A stretch of DNA of 40,677 bases from JARKQH01 sp964631605 (GCA_964631605.1 CAZVYG010000044.1:1-40677); one strand, 5' to 3'; shown: positions 14,331 to 22,659, numbered from the stretch's first letter. The notes: a model not told the origin generated them from the sequence alone. A program made the numbers and translations.

Positions 14331-16295
14331 CTACCAATCCCGGAACGGACGTTCGCCGCGTGAAGATTTCCCCTGCTGCGGAATGGGTAACATCTGCTCA
14401 TCCGCCTTTTGCGCGTCCAGAAGCTGGCGGGCCTGCTGCGGAGTCATCTGTCCCGGGGCGGCCGCTTCCTGCTCACCCTCCGGCTGCTGAGCATCGGGTT
14501 GACCGGCAGCCTGCTGGGCTTGTTGTTGCTGCTTCTCCTCGGCCGATTGCTGTTGCCGTTCCTGTTCCCGTTGCGCGGCTGACTGCGCGTCCTGCTGTTG
14601 TTGCTGTTGCTGTTGCGCCTGCTCGGACTGGGGCTGCTGAGCTTGTTCTTGCTGCTGCTGCTGCTGCGCCTGCTCGCGCTCGGACTGCTGAGCTTGCTGC
14701 TGTTGTTGTTGCTGCTGCTGGTTTTGCGCCTGCTGTGGTTGGTTCTGGTCCTCTTTTTGCTCGGACTGGTCTTGCTTTTGTTGTTGTTTTTGCGGGGGAG
14801 GCTGTTGTTTAAGTTCCTCGAGTCGCCGCTTCACATACTCCTGGTTGTGTTTCGCGTCCGCGTCCGCGGGATTGAGTTTCAGGCTGCTCTCATAATCTCG
14901 CAGGGCCTCCTGCCAGAGTTCGGTTTTTTTGGCCGGATCATCCAGCTTTTCTCCCAGCCAGTACCGCGCGTTGCCGCGGTTGTAATAGGCCTTGCCCTGC
15001 AGTTCCAAGTCTGGCGCGGTCAGCGCTTCGCCGAAATGTTGGGCCGCCTCGTTAAACTGTCGGTCACGGTAGGCCGCCGCGCCGGCATTGAAACGCAAGC
15101 GGGGATCGTCCGGCCGTTTGCGGATCAGATCCTGGTACTCTTTCAGCGACTGGTCATAACGTCCGGCCTGGTAATCGCGCAGCGCGCTGGAGGGAGAAGC
15201 GGCCGCAGGGCTGCAAGCCACCCCAAGAACGAGTGCGACCAGGACGGCAACGGACCCCGCCGGCTGCCCGGCTGGCGCCGGGGATTTGGGCCGCGGCAAA
15301 CGCTTCCGCTCGGGAAAGAACATCTCGCCCATCAACAACAGGATGGCCGCGGCCAGCGGCCAGTGAAACCGTTCGTGATAGCGCTTGACGAGTTTCTCAC
15401 CCGACTCGGACTTCGGAAGCGGAGCCAACCCTTTTTCGTACAGGGTTTCCATCGTCGTTCCGCCGCGTAACGGCAAATAAAACCCCCGCTCCGTTGCGCC
15501 GGCAATGTCGCGCAAGAGCGCTTCATTGAGCCGGGATTTGACCACGTTGCCCTCCCGGTCGCGAACGTAGTCCACCGTGCCGTTGGGCTGGCGAAGCCGC
15601 AAGAGTTCTCCGTCGGCGCTTCCGATGCCAACGGTGAAAATCTGCAGGCCCGCCTCGGCGGCCTTTTGGGCGGCCTCGAGCGCCCCCGAGTCGTGATCCT
15701 CGCCGTCGGTGAGCATCACCAGCACTTTGTGATTGTCTTCCTGCTGAAAGGCTTTGAGGGCGGTTTGAATCGCTTCCGCCAGGGCCGTGCCCCCCTGCGA
15801 AATGGTGTTCGTGTTGAGAGTTTCCAAACTCTGCCTGAAAGCCGCCTCATCAATCGTCAACGGGCAAACCAGAAAGGCGCTGCCGGCAAAGGCAACCAGC
15901 CCCACCCGGTCGGTTCGCGCCTGCTTGACCAAATCCATCGCCGCCAGCTTGGCCCGCGCCAGGCGATTCGGCGCAAGGTCCTCCGCCAGCATGCTCTTGG
16001 AAACATCCACCGCCACGACAATGTCCAGACCGCGCTGTTTGACCTCCTCCCAGACAAACCCCCATTGCGGGTGCGCCAGCGCGAGAATCAGGCACACCAC
16101 CGCGAGCACCAGCGAACCGAGCCGGATTTTTCGCCGCAGCGGCGACACGCCAGCCAACAGGCCGGGCAGCAAACGCGCCTCGATAAAGCGCGCCATCAAG
16201 CCCTGGCTTTTGCGCTGCGACCACCAGAAAAAGGCGATCAGGGCCGGCGGAAAGAGCACCAGGAGCCAGAGCATCTCAGGATGGGCAAATCGCAT
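14331..16295 (-). CDS. VWA and TPR fusion protein with Gln-rich tail (BatB/BatC-like)
   Basis: A 654-residue membrane protein. Helices at about 8-25 and 60-77, then a von Willebrand A domain (about 89-275) with MIDAS residues D97, S99, S101, T170 and D197, helices near 311-328 and 347-363, TPR-like repeats (about 368-490), and a very glutamine-rich tail (about 496-618). In other bacteria the VWA (BatB) and TPR (BatC) parts are often separate genes; here they form one chain. The start at 16295 is chosen because GGAGAAAGG lies just upstream and the first helix follows at once; the frame runs 41 codons further without family-like sequence. It is the last Bat gene here; no BatD is seen. The Bat proteins are thought to act with MoxR at the envelope, their substrate being unknown. 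Confidence 0.9.
   Translation of the reverse strand: MRFAHPEMLWLLVLFPPALIAFFWWSQRKSQGLMARFIEARLLPGLLAGVSPLRRKIRLGSLVLAVVCLILALAHPQWGFVWEEVKQRGLDIVVAVDVSKSMLAEDLAPNRLARAKLAAMDLVKQARTDRVGLVAFAGSAFLVCPLTIDEAAFRQSLETLNTNTISQGGTALAEAIQTALKAFQQEDNHKVLVMLTDGEDHDSGALEAAQKAAEAGLQIFTVGIGSADGELLRLRQPNGTVDYVRDREGNVVKSRLNEALLRDIAGATERGFYLPLRGGTTMETLYEKGLAPLPKSESGEKLVKRYHERFHWPLAAAILLLMGEMFFPERKRLPRPKSPAPAGQPAGSVAVLVALVLGVACSPAAASPSSALRDYQAGRYDQSLKEYQDLIRKRPDDPRLRFNAGAAAYRDRQFNEAAQHFGEALTAPDLELQGKAYYNRGNARYWLGEKLDDPAKKTELWQEALRDYESSLKLNPADADAKHNQEYVKRRLEELKQQPPPQKQQQKQDQSEQKEDQNQPQQAQNQQQQQQQQQAQQSEREQAQQQQQQEQAQQPQSEQAQQQQQQQQDAQSAAQREQERQQQSAEEKQQQQAQQAAGQPDAQQPEGEQEAAAPGQMTPQQARQLLDAQKADEQMLPIPQQGKSSRGERPFRDW
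14440..14812 (-). repeat. CAG/CAA-rich low-complexity tract encoding a poly-Gln region
   Basis: About 120 residues in which more than half are glutamine, interrupted by A, S, E, R and D, encoded by mixed CAG and CAA (CTG/TTG on the plus strand). It is the cytosolic or periplasmic tail of the VWA/TPR protein. Read on the plus strand it produces long Leu-rich open frames that are artefacts. Confidence 0.85.
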
Positions 16296-16347
16296 GGTCA
16301 AGCCTTTCTCCGGGTTGGTTTCCTGAGAATGTGCAGCGGTTCGGGCG

Positions 16348-17346
16348 TCATGGCAATCGCCTCCAGAAGGTATGGCGCAAGAGAACCTCCAGCAACAGCA
16401 ACCCCATGCCGGGCGCAATCAGCCAGGCAAAGAGTTCCCGATGGTGCGAGTACTTTTTCACCTCCGCTTCGGTCTTTTCCAGTTTGTCAATCTCGGCATA
16501 AATGGCTTCAAACCGCTTGGAATTGTCCGCGCGGAAGTATTTGCCTCCGGTCTTTTCCGCGATTTTCTGCAGGGTTTCCTCGTCAATATCCACCCGCTGC
16601 TGTTGATAGCCCACCTTGCGCCCGCCCATATAGACGGGCACCTCGGCAACTCCTCGAGTGCCGACGCCGATGGTGTACACCTTCACGCCGAGACTCCGCG
16701 CGGCTTCCGCCGCCACCAGGGGATCAATCTTGCCGGCGTTGTTCTGGCCGTCGGTCATCAGGATCACGATGCGGCTCTTGGATTTCAACTCCCGCAAACG
16801 GTTGACGGCGGTGGCAAGGGCGGACCCGATCGCCGTGCGGCTCTCGTCAATCAGCCCCAGCTCCAGCCGGTCAAGGTTCCGCAACAGGAAGTCGTGATCC
16901 AGGGTCAACGGCGAGGCGATGTAGGCCTGGGCGGCAAAGGCCACCAAACCGATGCGGTCCGCCGGCCGGTGTTCGATAAACTTCCGGAGGACCTGCTGCG
17001 CCTTGGCCAGGCGGTTGGCTCGCTGGCCGCTGATTTCGAAATCCTCAGCCCGCATGCTGCCGGAAAGGTCTATCGCCACGGCAATATCCACGCCGCTGGC
17101 CGTGACTTTCGTTTCGCTGCGCGTCAGCCGCGGCTGGGCCAGCGCAACGATCAGGATCGCCAGGGTCAGCCAGCGCAGCGCGGCCAGCAAGCTCCCCGCG
17201 CGCGTGCGCGAAACATTCAAAATGCCCCGCACCAATTGCACCGAGGAATAGACAAACGCGGGCGGCTCGCCGCGCCTGCCCTTCAGCCACGCCAGCAGCG
17301 GCAGGAGCAGCAGCAACAGAAGGAAATAAGGGCGGCCGAACGTCAT
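16348..17346 (-). CDS. VWA domain membrane protein (BatA-like)
   Basis: A 332-residue protein: N-terminal membrane segment (about 7-20), second helix (about 54-71), VWA domain (about 86-285) and C-terminal helix (about 305-323), the usual BatA layout. MIDAS metal site: D93-x-S95-x-S97, T171 and D199 (M-T-D-G-Q-N-N). Its ATG overlaps the TGA of the upstream DUF4381 frame (ATGA at 17343-17346), which points to translational coupling, and it lies 52 bp before the VWA/TPR fusion gene. BatA-type proteins are thought to form membrane complexes with BatB under MoxR control; no enzymatic role is implied by the sequence. Confidence 0.92.
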   Translation of the reverse strand: MTFGRPYFLLLLLLLPLLAWLKGRRGEPPAFVYSSVQLVRGILNVSRTRAGSLLAALRWLTLAILIVALAQPRLTRSETKVTASGVDIAVAIDLSGSMRAEDFEISGQRANRLAKAQQVLRKFIEHRPADRIGLVAFAAQAYIASPLTLDHDFLLRNLDRLELGLIDESRTAIGSALATAVNRLRELKSKSRIVILMTDGQNNAGKIDPLVAAEAARSLGVKVYTIGVGTRGVAEVPVYMGGRKVGYQQQRVDIDEETLQKIAEKTGGKYFRADNSKRFEAIYAEIDKLEKTEAEVKKYSHHRELFAWLIAPGMGLLLLEVLLRHTFWRRLP

Positions 17347-17951
17347 GGCGCTGCAGAAATCCGAGGAGCATCTCCGACCCGCTCCGCGCCGCCCGCTCCC
17401 CCCGACGCGGAGGGGGCCGCTGGGGTTTCGACCGGCACCGTTTCCTCGACCAGGCGCAAAGCCGAGCCATGCAACTCTCGCAGTTCGGGCTCGCCCGGTT
17501 CGTATTTGGCGAACTTGACCAGGTCACAACGCTGGAGGAAATCGGCCAGGCTGGCCTTTTGGTCAGGGCTCAGCAGGTCGGTGGCCTGCAATTCGTGCAG
17601 AAATTCCTCGGTCGTGCGCTCGGGGGCGTGGAAAGCGAACCGTTCCTCGAGATACCACCGGATGGCGCTGGAAACGGCGATGCAGAATTCGCGCGGGTGT
17701 TCGATCAAGAGCAGCGCCTCCCGCAACCGCTGCCGCGCCCGCACATGCGCCGGCACCGGCGCCACGGCGGGCGCCTGCGCTTTTCGCCGCTGCCATTATC
17801 GCCTTGCCCATTACCACTTGGCAGCCTCGGCAAGAACTGCCAGCAGCCAGCCGAGCCAGACCCAGCCGCTGGGAATCTCCACGGGCGGTTTGATGTCCCG
17901 CAGCCCATTGGTCAGCGCGCCGGTCGAGGGAGTGACGTTGGTGATCGCCAT
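17343..17951 (-). pseudogene. DUF4381 domain protein interrupted by two in-frame TAA codons
   Basis: Codons 1-46 from the ATG at 17951 give a family-like N-terminus with L-R-D-I-K-P-P-V and a membrane stretch G-W-V-W-L-G-W-L-L-A-V-L. In the same frame, codon 63 onward (GTG at 17765) gives the conserved cytosolic half: A-H-V-R-A-R, R-E-F-C, W-Y-L-E-E-R-F, A-P-E-R-T-T-E-E-F, and C-D-L-V-K-F-A. Between them codons 47 and 52 are TAA. The downstream 140-codon frame could start at GTG 17765, but that would lack its membrane anchor. DUF4381 proteins normally sit in MoxR/DUF58/Bat operons, as here. Either the sequence is wrong at two places, or the gene is split or decaying. The conserved C-terminal half and its ATGA overlap with the next gene argue that it is still under selection or only very recently broken. 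Confidence 0.75.
17784..17813 (-). repeat. 15-bp imperfect tandem repeat carrying both TAA codons
   Basis: On the minus strand, TAATGGGCAAGGCGA is followed directly by TAATGGCAGCGGCGA, identical at 11 of 15 positions. Each unit begins with one of the in-frame stop codons and would encode stop-W-A-R-R and stop-W-Q-R-R, at the cytosolic basic edge of the predicted membrane helix. Confidence 0.75.
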
Positions 17952-18038
17952 ACTTCAGGTCGGGTGCCACGGTCGCATCGCCTCGCGCCGGCCCGCCGCG
18001 AGCCCTGGCAAAGGGTTGGTCGAACGCCTCCGCATGGC

Positions 18039-18998
18039 TCAGCCGCGCAAACGCCGGCGCTCCCGGTTTTCAAAAAATCGAGCCAGCTCAATCCCGTAAG
18101 GCCGGTCGGTTCTGAGCTGGATAGCGTCAATGCCCACGGACCGGAAAAGGCGGCCCAACTCCGCTTGCGCGCGGGCCCGCCGTTCGGCAAAAGCCGCCCG
18201 CTTGCGCTCATCCCCGGTGTTGATTTCCACGATTTCGCCCGTCTCGGCGTCCTGCAGCACCAGGCGTCCCAGGGGCGGCAGCTCCAACTCGTGACGGTCG
18301 GCGATTTGCACCGCCACCACGTCGTGCCGGCGGTTGGCCTGCCGCAACATCGTCAGCGAGGCCTGCGCCAGCGATTCCAGCAGCATCATCTGCGACCGAA
18401 CCCGCCCCGGCCGTTCCCCGCCCCGCGCCTGGGCCGGGGACCCCAGAAAATCCGATAACACCACCGCAATCGCCCGGTGCGGTGTGACTCGCAGCAAAAA
18501 CTCGAGCGCGCGGTTCAGGTCCGTGCCGCGCCGCTCGGGCTCGAAGAAAAGCACCTCCCGAATCACGCGCAACACATGACGGCGCCCTTTGCGGGGCGGG
18601 ATGAACTTTTCGATCTGGTCGCTGAACAGGATCAGGCCGACCTTGTCATTGTTCCGGATGGCCGAAAACGCAAGCACCGACGCGATTTCCGCGGCCAGCT
18701 CCCGTTTGGACTGGTCGCGCGAGCCGAACAAACCCGAACCGCTGACGTCCACCACCAGCATCAAGGTCAGCTCGCGTTCCTCGACAAACTTCTTGACGAA
18801 GGGATGATTCATCCGCGCGGTCACGTTCCAGTCTATGGACCGAACTTCGTCGCCGGGCTGATATTCCCGCACCTCGTCGAAATTCATCCCCTGCCCTTTG
18901 AAGACACTGTGATACTGCCCCGCGAGGCTCTCGCTGACCAGGCGGTTGGTGCGAATCTCGATCTGCCGGATTTTCTTGAGAATCTCCCGCGGAATCAT
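18039..18998 (-). CDS. DUF58 domain-containing protein
   Basis: A 319-residue protein with the DUF58 signature F-K-G-Q-G-x-x-F-D-E-V-R-E-Y (about 33-46) and P-G-D-E-V-R-S-I-D-W-N (48-58), followed by a VWA-like fold whose MIDAS-type motif is D84-V-S-G-S. It has no membrane helix and no N-terminal signal, so it is probably cytosolic. Its ATG overlaps the moxR stop (ATGA at 18995-18998), showing tight coupling. MoxR-DUF58 pairs are a constant of this cluster type; DUF58 is thought to be a partner or adaptor of the AAA ATPase. An 87-bp gap follows before the DUF4381 frame, with no obvious function in it. Confidence 0.93.
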   Translation of the reverse strand: MIPREILKKIRQIEIRTNRLVSESLAGQYHSVFKGQGMNFDEVREYQPGDEVRSIDWNVTARMNHPFVKKFVEERELTLMLVVDVSGSGLFGSRDQSKRELAAEIASVLAFSAIRNNDKVGLILFSDQIEKFIPPRKGRRHVLRVIREVLFFEPERRGTDLNRALEFLLRVTPHRAIAVVLSDFLGSPAQARGGERPGRVRSQMMLLESLAQASLTMLRQANRRHDVVAVQIADRHELELPPLGRLVLQDAETGEIVEINTGDERKRAAFAERRARAQAELGRLFRSVGIDAIQLRTDRPYGIELARFFENRERRRLRG

Positions 18999-19989
18999 GG
19001 CACCGGCAACTCGTCAAAAATCTTCTGAATGATCGTTTCGCTCGTCTTGTCTTCCGCCTCGGCCTCGAAGGTGATGGCAACCCGGTGCCGCAGCACGTCC
19101 ATGCCGATGCTCTTGACATCCTGCGGGGTCACGTAGCCCCGTCCCTTGAGGAACGCGTATGCCTTCGCGGCGAGGGTCAACGCGATCGTCGCGCGGGGCG
19201 AGGCGCCGAGCTGAATGAATTCCTTGACTTGAATCTTGTACGCCTCCGGCTCCCGGGTGGCGCATACCAGATCCACGATGTACTCCTTCACCTTGTCATC
19301 CATGTAAATGTCATTGATGACTTCGCGGGCCTTGAGAACCTGCTGCGGCTCGACCACCGGTTGCGCCGCCGGCACCGTGGTGGTCCGGGCCATCAGGTCA
19401 AGAATCTGTCTTTCCTCCGCGCGCGCGGGGTAACTGATTTTCAGTTTGAGCATGAAGCGATCCACCTGGGCCTCGGGCAGCGGATAGGTTCCCTCCTGTT
19501 CGATGGGGTTTTGCGTCGCCAGCACCAGGAAGGGCTCCTGCAGCTTGAAACTCTGCTCGCCGATGGTCACCTGCCGCTCCTGCATCGCCTCCAGCAGCGC
19601 GCTTTGCACCTTGGCCGGCGCCCGGTTGATTTCATCGGCCAGGACGAGGTTGGCGAACACAGGCCCTTTTCGCGTGGTGAAGNNNNNNNNNNCGACTGGG
19701 GATTGTAGATTTGCGTGCCGATCACATCCGCCGGCAGCATGTCGGGCGTAAACTGCAGCCGGGAGAACTTCACATTGAGACAGCCGGCCAGCGACTTGAC
19801 GGCCAGGGTTTTGGCCAGGCCGGGCACGCCCTCCAGCAAAACATGCCCGTTGGCCAGCAGGCCGACGACCAGCCTTTCCACGAGGTATTGCTGGCCCACA
19901 ATGACCTTCCCCAACTCGGCGAAGAGCGGGCGCACAAAGGCGCCTGCCTCCTGCACCGCCTGGTTGATTGCAGTGATTCCGGTATTCAT
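18995..19989 (-). CDS. MoxR-family AAA+ ATPase (interrupted by an assembly gap)
   Basis: The two halves are in different frames on either side of a 10-N run, but together form one MoxR ATPase of about 329 residues. N-terminal half: V-G-Q-Q, Walker A G-V-P-G-L-A-K-T (54-61), Q-F-T-P-D-M-L-P-A-D, I-G-T-Q-I-Y-N-P-Q-S. C-terminal half: R-K-G-P-V-F-A-N-L, Walker B L-V-L-A-D-E-I-N-R-A, L-A-T-Q-N-P-I-E-Q-E-G (sensor 1) and E-A-Q-V-D-R-F. The start is the ATG at 19989. An upstream in-frame TTG at 19998 is less likely. MoxR proteins act as chaperone-like ATPases with VWA partners; here it heads the DUF58-DUF4381-Bat gene set. The frame break is an artefact of the gap length, not a mutation. Confidence 0.92.
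19683..19692. other. Assembly gap (10 N) inside moxR
   Basis: Ten N lie between the codons for N-P-Q-S and for F-T-T-R-K-G-P. The family has exactly two residues there (Gly plus one), and one base of the second codon is present, so about 5 bases are missing. Ten N shifts the frame; the number is a placeholder. Confidence 0.9.
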
Positions 19990-20105
19990 CAGGTGCAAAA
20001 TGTTACTTTTCGATGGACAACAAATCAGGGTTTGCGTTCAACCCGCCCCTAAGCCGACGAACCGCCCCCCCCGGCGGCGCCTGCATCGCCACCCGGGACG
20101 GCGGC

Positions 20106-21971
20106 TCAGCCGAGTTCCTCCAACAAGCGCCGTTCGGCCTGTTCGTTGTTCAACCCGTGACGGTGCCGCATGACGGCCACTCCCACCACCGGCGGATAGG
20201 CCTGGTCGGCCTTCATCCGCGGCTCGACATATTCAATCACTTCAAACAGGAGGCGATTGGCGGCCGCATATTCCAGGCCCGTAAGCTTCTGAATATACCG
20301 CGTGGACCGGTCAATCAGCTTCAGGTTGCTCGGCACCACCCAGATCATATAGTTCCCCATCACACGCCCGAGGCGCACCATCGTGCAGGTGGAGAGGCTG
20401 TTGAGCAGAGTCTTCACGCAGACGCGGGTCACCCCGTCCAGCAGGAACCGCGTTTGCGGCACCGGCACCAGCACGGCCACACTCTGCGCGTTCCAAGTGG
20501 AAAGGAACTGCCGCAATTCCGCCAGCGAGCCGGCGCTTCCAAAGTAAACGAGTCCCACCCGGGCTCCAGCCTTGGCTGCCGCCTCCAATTGCACGCGATG
20601 GAAGCCCCCGGGCGCCAGCAGTGATTGCTTTTCCTGCTCCGAAACAATTCCCACGGCGCAGTCCCCCGGCCCCAGCGGACGATCACGCAACCCGTCCAGC
20701 CCGACCCTGAAACGCATCAACTCGGCGTAACTGATGCGTTTTAAGATTTCCATCGTGCGGGGCGCTTTGTCCGCCGGAACCAGCTCGCGCACCACCGCCT
20801 CGCTCCACTCGACGCACTGCGGCCGGCGCTTGATAATGCGACGCCAGGCCGACTCGGTGTCTGCCTGCGGCACGAAGAGAAACGCCCAGGACTCCGTGGC
20901 GGTGGTATCGTCGAACTTGCGGAAGGGGGGGGTGCAATAGGTCGGCGAGCGTTCCGTCGTGTCGGTCAGCACATCAATCCCAAACCGGTCGGCGAAATAA
21001 TTGTTCTTCCGCCCGGCGCGATAAACCGCTTCCTCCAGCTCGACCAACCGGGCCAGCGAGGCCAACACCTCGGCAGACTTGAGGGTCGCAAACCCTTCCG
21101 CGAGCCGGGCTTCAAATTCGGCCGGAACCGTTGCGGGCTCCAGACTGGCCGCGGGGCCGGCGGGGTCCAACTCGCGCAGCAGCGTGCGCACCACCATCTC
21201 CAGCACGGTCAGCAACACGCTCAACTGAATCGTCGTCGCCTGCATCCGCGTCGAACCGGTGATCGCCATCGGGCCGGTCGTGAGATTGATTTTCTCAATC
21301 CCTGGCTCCTGGATCACTTCGCGACTCCGCTGAACGTGGGCGCAAAGCACCTCGTCGGGATTGTTATAAACAAAATAGACCTTCGCGCCGGCCTCCAATC
21401 CGCGCCAGGCGGTCCCGATTACAAAGGAAGTCTCCCCTCCCTCCGTAATGGCGAACACCACATCCCCGGCCGACAACCCCAGGTCGCCGATTTGCTTCTT
21501 CCCGAAGGCCGTGAAGTCCTCAAATCCCTCCACCGCTTTGATCAGCGCGAAATCTCCCCCGGCCATCACTGCAAAGGCCCGGTTCTCGAGGTCTTCCGCC
21601 CCAGGTGTGCCTTCCAGACCCCGCGCTTTTTGCTGCTGCCAGAAGTCGCGCCAGATGGAAACCAGTTGAATGCTCAAACGGCCGGTCGAACCGCACCCGG
21701 TGAAGAACAGCTTGCCGCCCCGCTTGAGCGCGCCGACCAGCGTCTCTGCAATCGCCTGCGCCCGACCCGAAGCCACAAACGCCCGATACGTCCGCAGAAC
21801 GTCGTCATCCACATCGAACAACAACCGCAGGCCCGCCGCCGTGTCCTTCCGCGCGACGTCGCTCAGGTTCGCCGTAACCGGATGCGACGACTCGGTGGTC
21901 AGCGCGCCCAGCTTGAACTGGTCCGCGATTTGCAGAAACTCGTTCGACCGTTGGTCTGAACTTTCACTCAT
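20106..21971 (-). CDS. Double SIS-domain protein of the GCKR/MurQ family
   Basis: A 621-residue protein, about the length of mammalian glucokinase regulatory protein and twice that of MurQ etherase. First SIS half: G-C-G-S-T-G-R (92-98), A-G-G-D, A-V-E-G-F-E-D (146-152), I-T-E-G-G-E-T-S-F (176-184) and G-P-M-A-I-T-G-S-T-R-M-Q (233-244), all with MurQ/GCKR equivalents. The second half has a weaker SIS-like region and the family stretch V-R-L-G-R-V-M-G-N-Y-M near 530, ending in a small helical region resembling the C-terminal domain of MurQ. The first catalytic glutamate of MurQ (eight residues after the arginine of G-x-x-G-R) is I106 here, so etherase activity is unlikely; sugar-phosphate sensing or kinase regulation is an inference. 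The frame is open upstream to 22511 but overlaps thpR, so the ATG at 21971 is the start. Confidence 0.85.
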   Translation of the reverse strand: MSESSDQRSNEFLQIADQFKLGALTTESSHPVTANLSDVARKDTAAGLRLLFDVDDDVLRTYRAFVASGRAQAIAETLVGALKRGGKLFFTGCGSTGRLSIQLVSIWRDFWQQQKARGLEGTPGAEDLENRAFAVMAGGDFALIKAVEGFEDFTAFGKKQIGDLGLSAGDVVFAITEGGETSFVIGTAWRGLEAGAKVYFVYNNPDEVLCAHVQRSREVIQEPGIEKINLTTGPMAITGSTRMQATTIQLSVLLTVLEMVVRTLLRELDPAGPAASLEPATVPAEFEARLAEGFATLKSAEVLASLARLVELEEAVYRAGRKNNYFADRFGIDVLTDTTERSPTYCTPPFRKFDDTTATESWAFLFVPQADTESAWRRIIKRRPQCVEWSEAVVRELVPADKAPRTMEILKRISYAELMRFRVGLDGLRDRPLGPGDCAVGIVSEQEKQSLLAPGGFHRVQLEAAAKAGARVGLVYFGSAGSLAELRQFLSTWNAQSVAVLVPVPQTRFLLDGVTRVCVKTLLNSLSTCTMVRLGRVMGNYMIWVVPSNLKLIDRSTRYIQKLTGLEYAAANRLLFEVIEYVEPRMKADQAYPPVVGVAVMRHRHGLNNEQAERRLLEELG

Positions 21972-21978
21972 AGGGACA

Positions 21979-22009
21979 CTTAGACTGAGGCGAATCGGGC
22001 GGGGGTCAA
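21979..22009 (-). promoter_or_regulatory. Candidate promoter directly before the GCKR/MurQ-like gene
   Basis: Minus strand: TTGACC (22009-22004), 19-base spacer, TCTAAG (21984-21979), then 7 bases to the ATG at 21971. If used, transcription would begin at or next to the start codon, giving a leaderless mRNA, in line with the missing Shine-Dalgarno. Only two weak boxes and a long spacer support this. Confidence 0.3.
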
Positions 22010-22030
22010 GCGAATTGACATTCGCCGGCT

Positions 22031-22648
22031 TCACACCCCACCGCCAGCTAGGGGCACGCCCGCCAGCCGGCTGTAGGTTGATCCGGACGAAGCCAGTCGG
22101 CTGCGGATCAGCGCGATCTCCAACGCCACCCATTCGCCGTAGAACCGCCCGGTTTCGCGCCCGGCGGCTCGTGCCAGCTTCGCCGCCTCCACCGAAGACA
22201 AGTCCTTGATCCGGCCCAGGGTAATATGGCCGGCAAAACGGGTTTCGGAAGGCTCCGCGCAGAAGGTCAACGTCGCCTGAGTGATTGCCCCGGCCAGAGC
22301 GGTCAACCGCTCTCGCGTGTCGGTGGCTCCCGCCCAAATGACCCTCGGCCGCTGCGGGCTGGGGAAGAAACCGATCCCGCCCGCGCGCATCTCGAGGGCG
22401 GCAAACTGGCCGCAGGCTCGTTGAAGCCCCTGGATCAGCTCCGGAACGCGCCCCGCCTCGACATCCCCCAGGAAGCGAAGGGTTAAATGAAGCTGGTCCT
22501 GCCGCGCCCATCTGATCACGCCGCCGGACACCTCCCGACGCAGCCGCTGTTGCGCCCGTTCGAGCTCCGACCGAACCGCCTCCGGAACTTCCAGGGCAAT
22601 AAAGAGCCGGTATGATTCCTCAGGCGGTTGTTCCCGTTCCCCCGTCAT
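22031..22648 (-). CDS. thpR: RNA 2',3'-cyclic phosphodiesterase (2H family)
   Basis: A 205-residue 2H phosphoesterase. Both catalytic tetrapeptides are present: H54-L-T56-L and H141-I-T143-L, with R-L-F-I-A-L at 14-19 and G-x-I-G-F-F-P near 90-96 typical for the ThpR/LigT group. The family opens 2',3'-cyclic phosphates on RNA ends to 2'-phosphates; the cellular RNA target is usually unknown. The ATG at 22648 is preferred because the family N-terminus begins a few residues later; the frame extends upstream only by overlapping the aldo/keto reductase. It lies 11 bp after that gene on the same strand, so the two are probably cotranscribed. Confidence 0.9.
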   Translation of the reverse strand: MTGEREQPPEESYRLFIALEVPEAVRSELERAQQRLRREVSGGVIRWARQDQLHLTLRFLGDVEAGRVPELIQGLQRACGQFAALEMRAGGIGFFPSPQRPRVIWAGATDTRERLTALAGAITQATLTFCAEPSETRFAGHITLGRIKDLSSVEAAKLARAAGRETGRFYGEWVALEIALIRSRLASSGSTYSRLAGVPLAGGGV

Positions 22649-22659
22649 GGCATCGCCCG

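Noticed and set aside
14440..14812. CRISPR-like or satellite repeat array
   Set aside because: No regular unit or spacers; it is a low-complexity coding tract for glutamine.
14598..15470. Leu-rich plus-strand frame resembling a membrane protein
   Set aside because: It is the reverse reading of the CAG/CAA tract (CTG/TTG = Leu) and of the TPR region.
17563..17970. 135-codon alternative frame through the DUF4381 region
   Set aside because: Ala/Gly-rich with no similarity; the conserved DUF4381 sequence on both sides is in another frame.
15666..18099. Long plus-strand frames opposite the Bat genes
   Set aside because: The minus-strand frames carry MIDAS motifs and ATGA overlaps; these are shadows.
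20106..21971. N-acetylmuramic acid 6-phosphate etherase (MurQ)
   Set aside because: Twice the usual length with two SIS-like halves, and the first catalytic Glu is replaced by Ile106.
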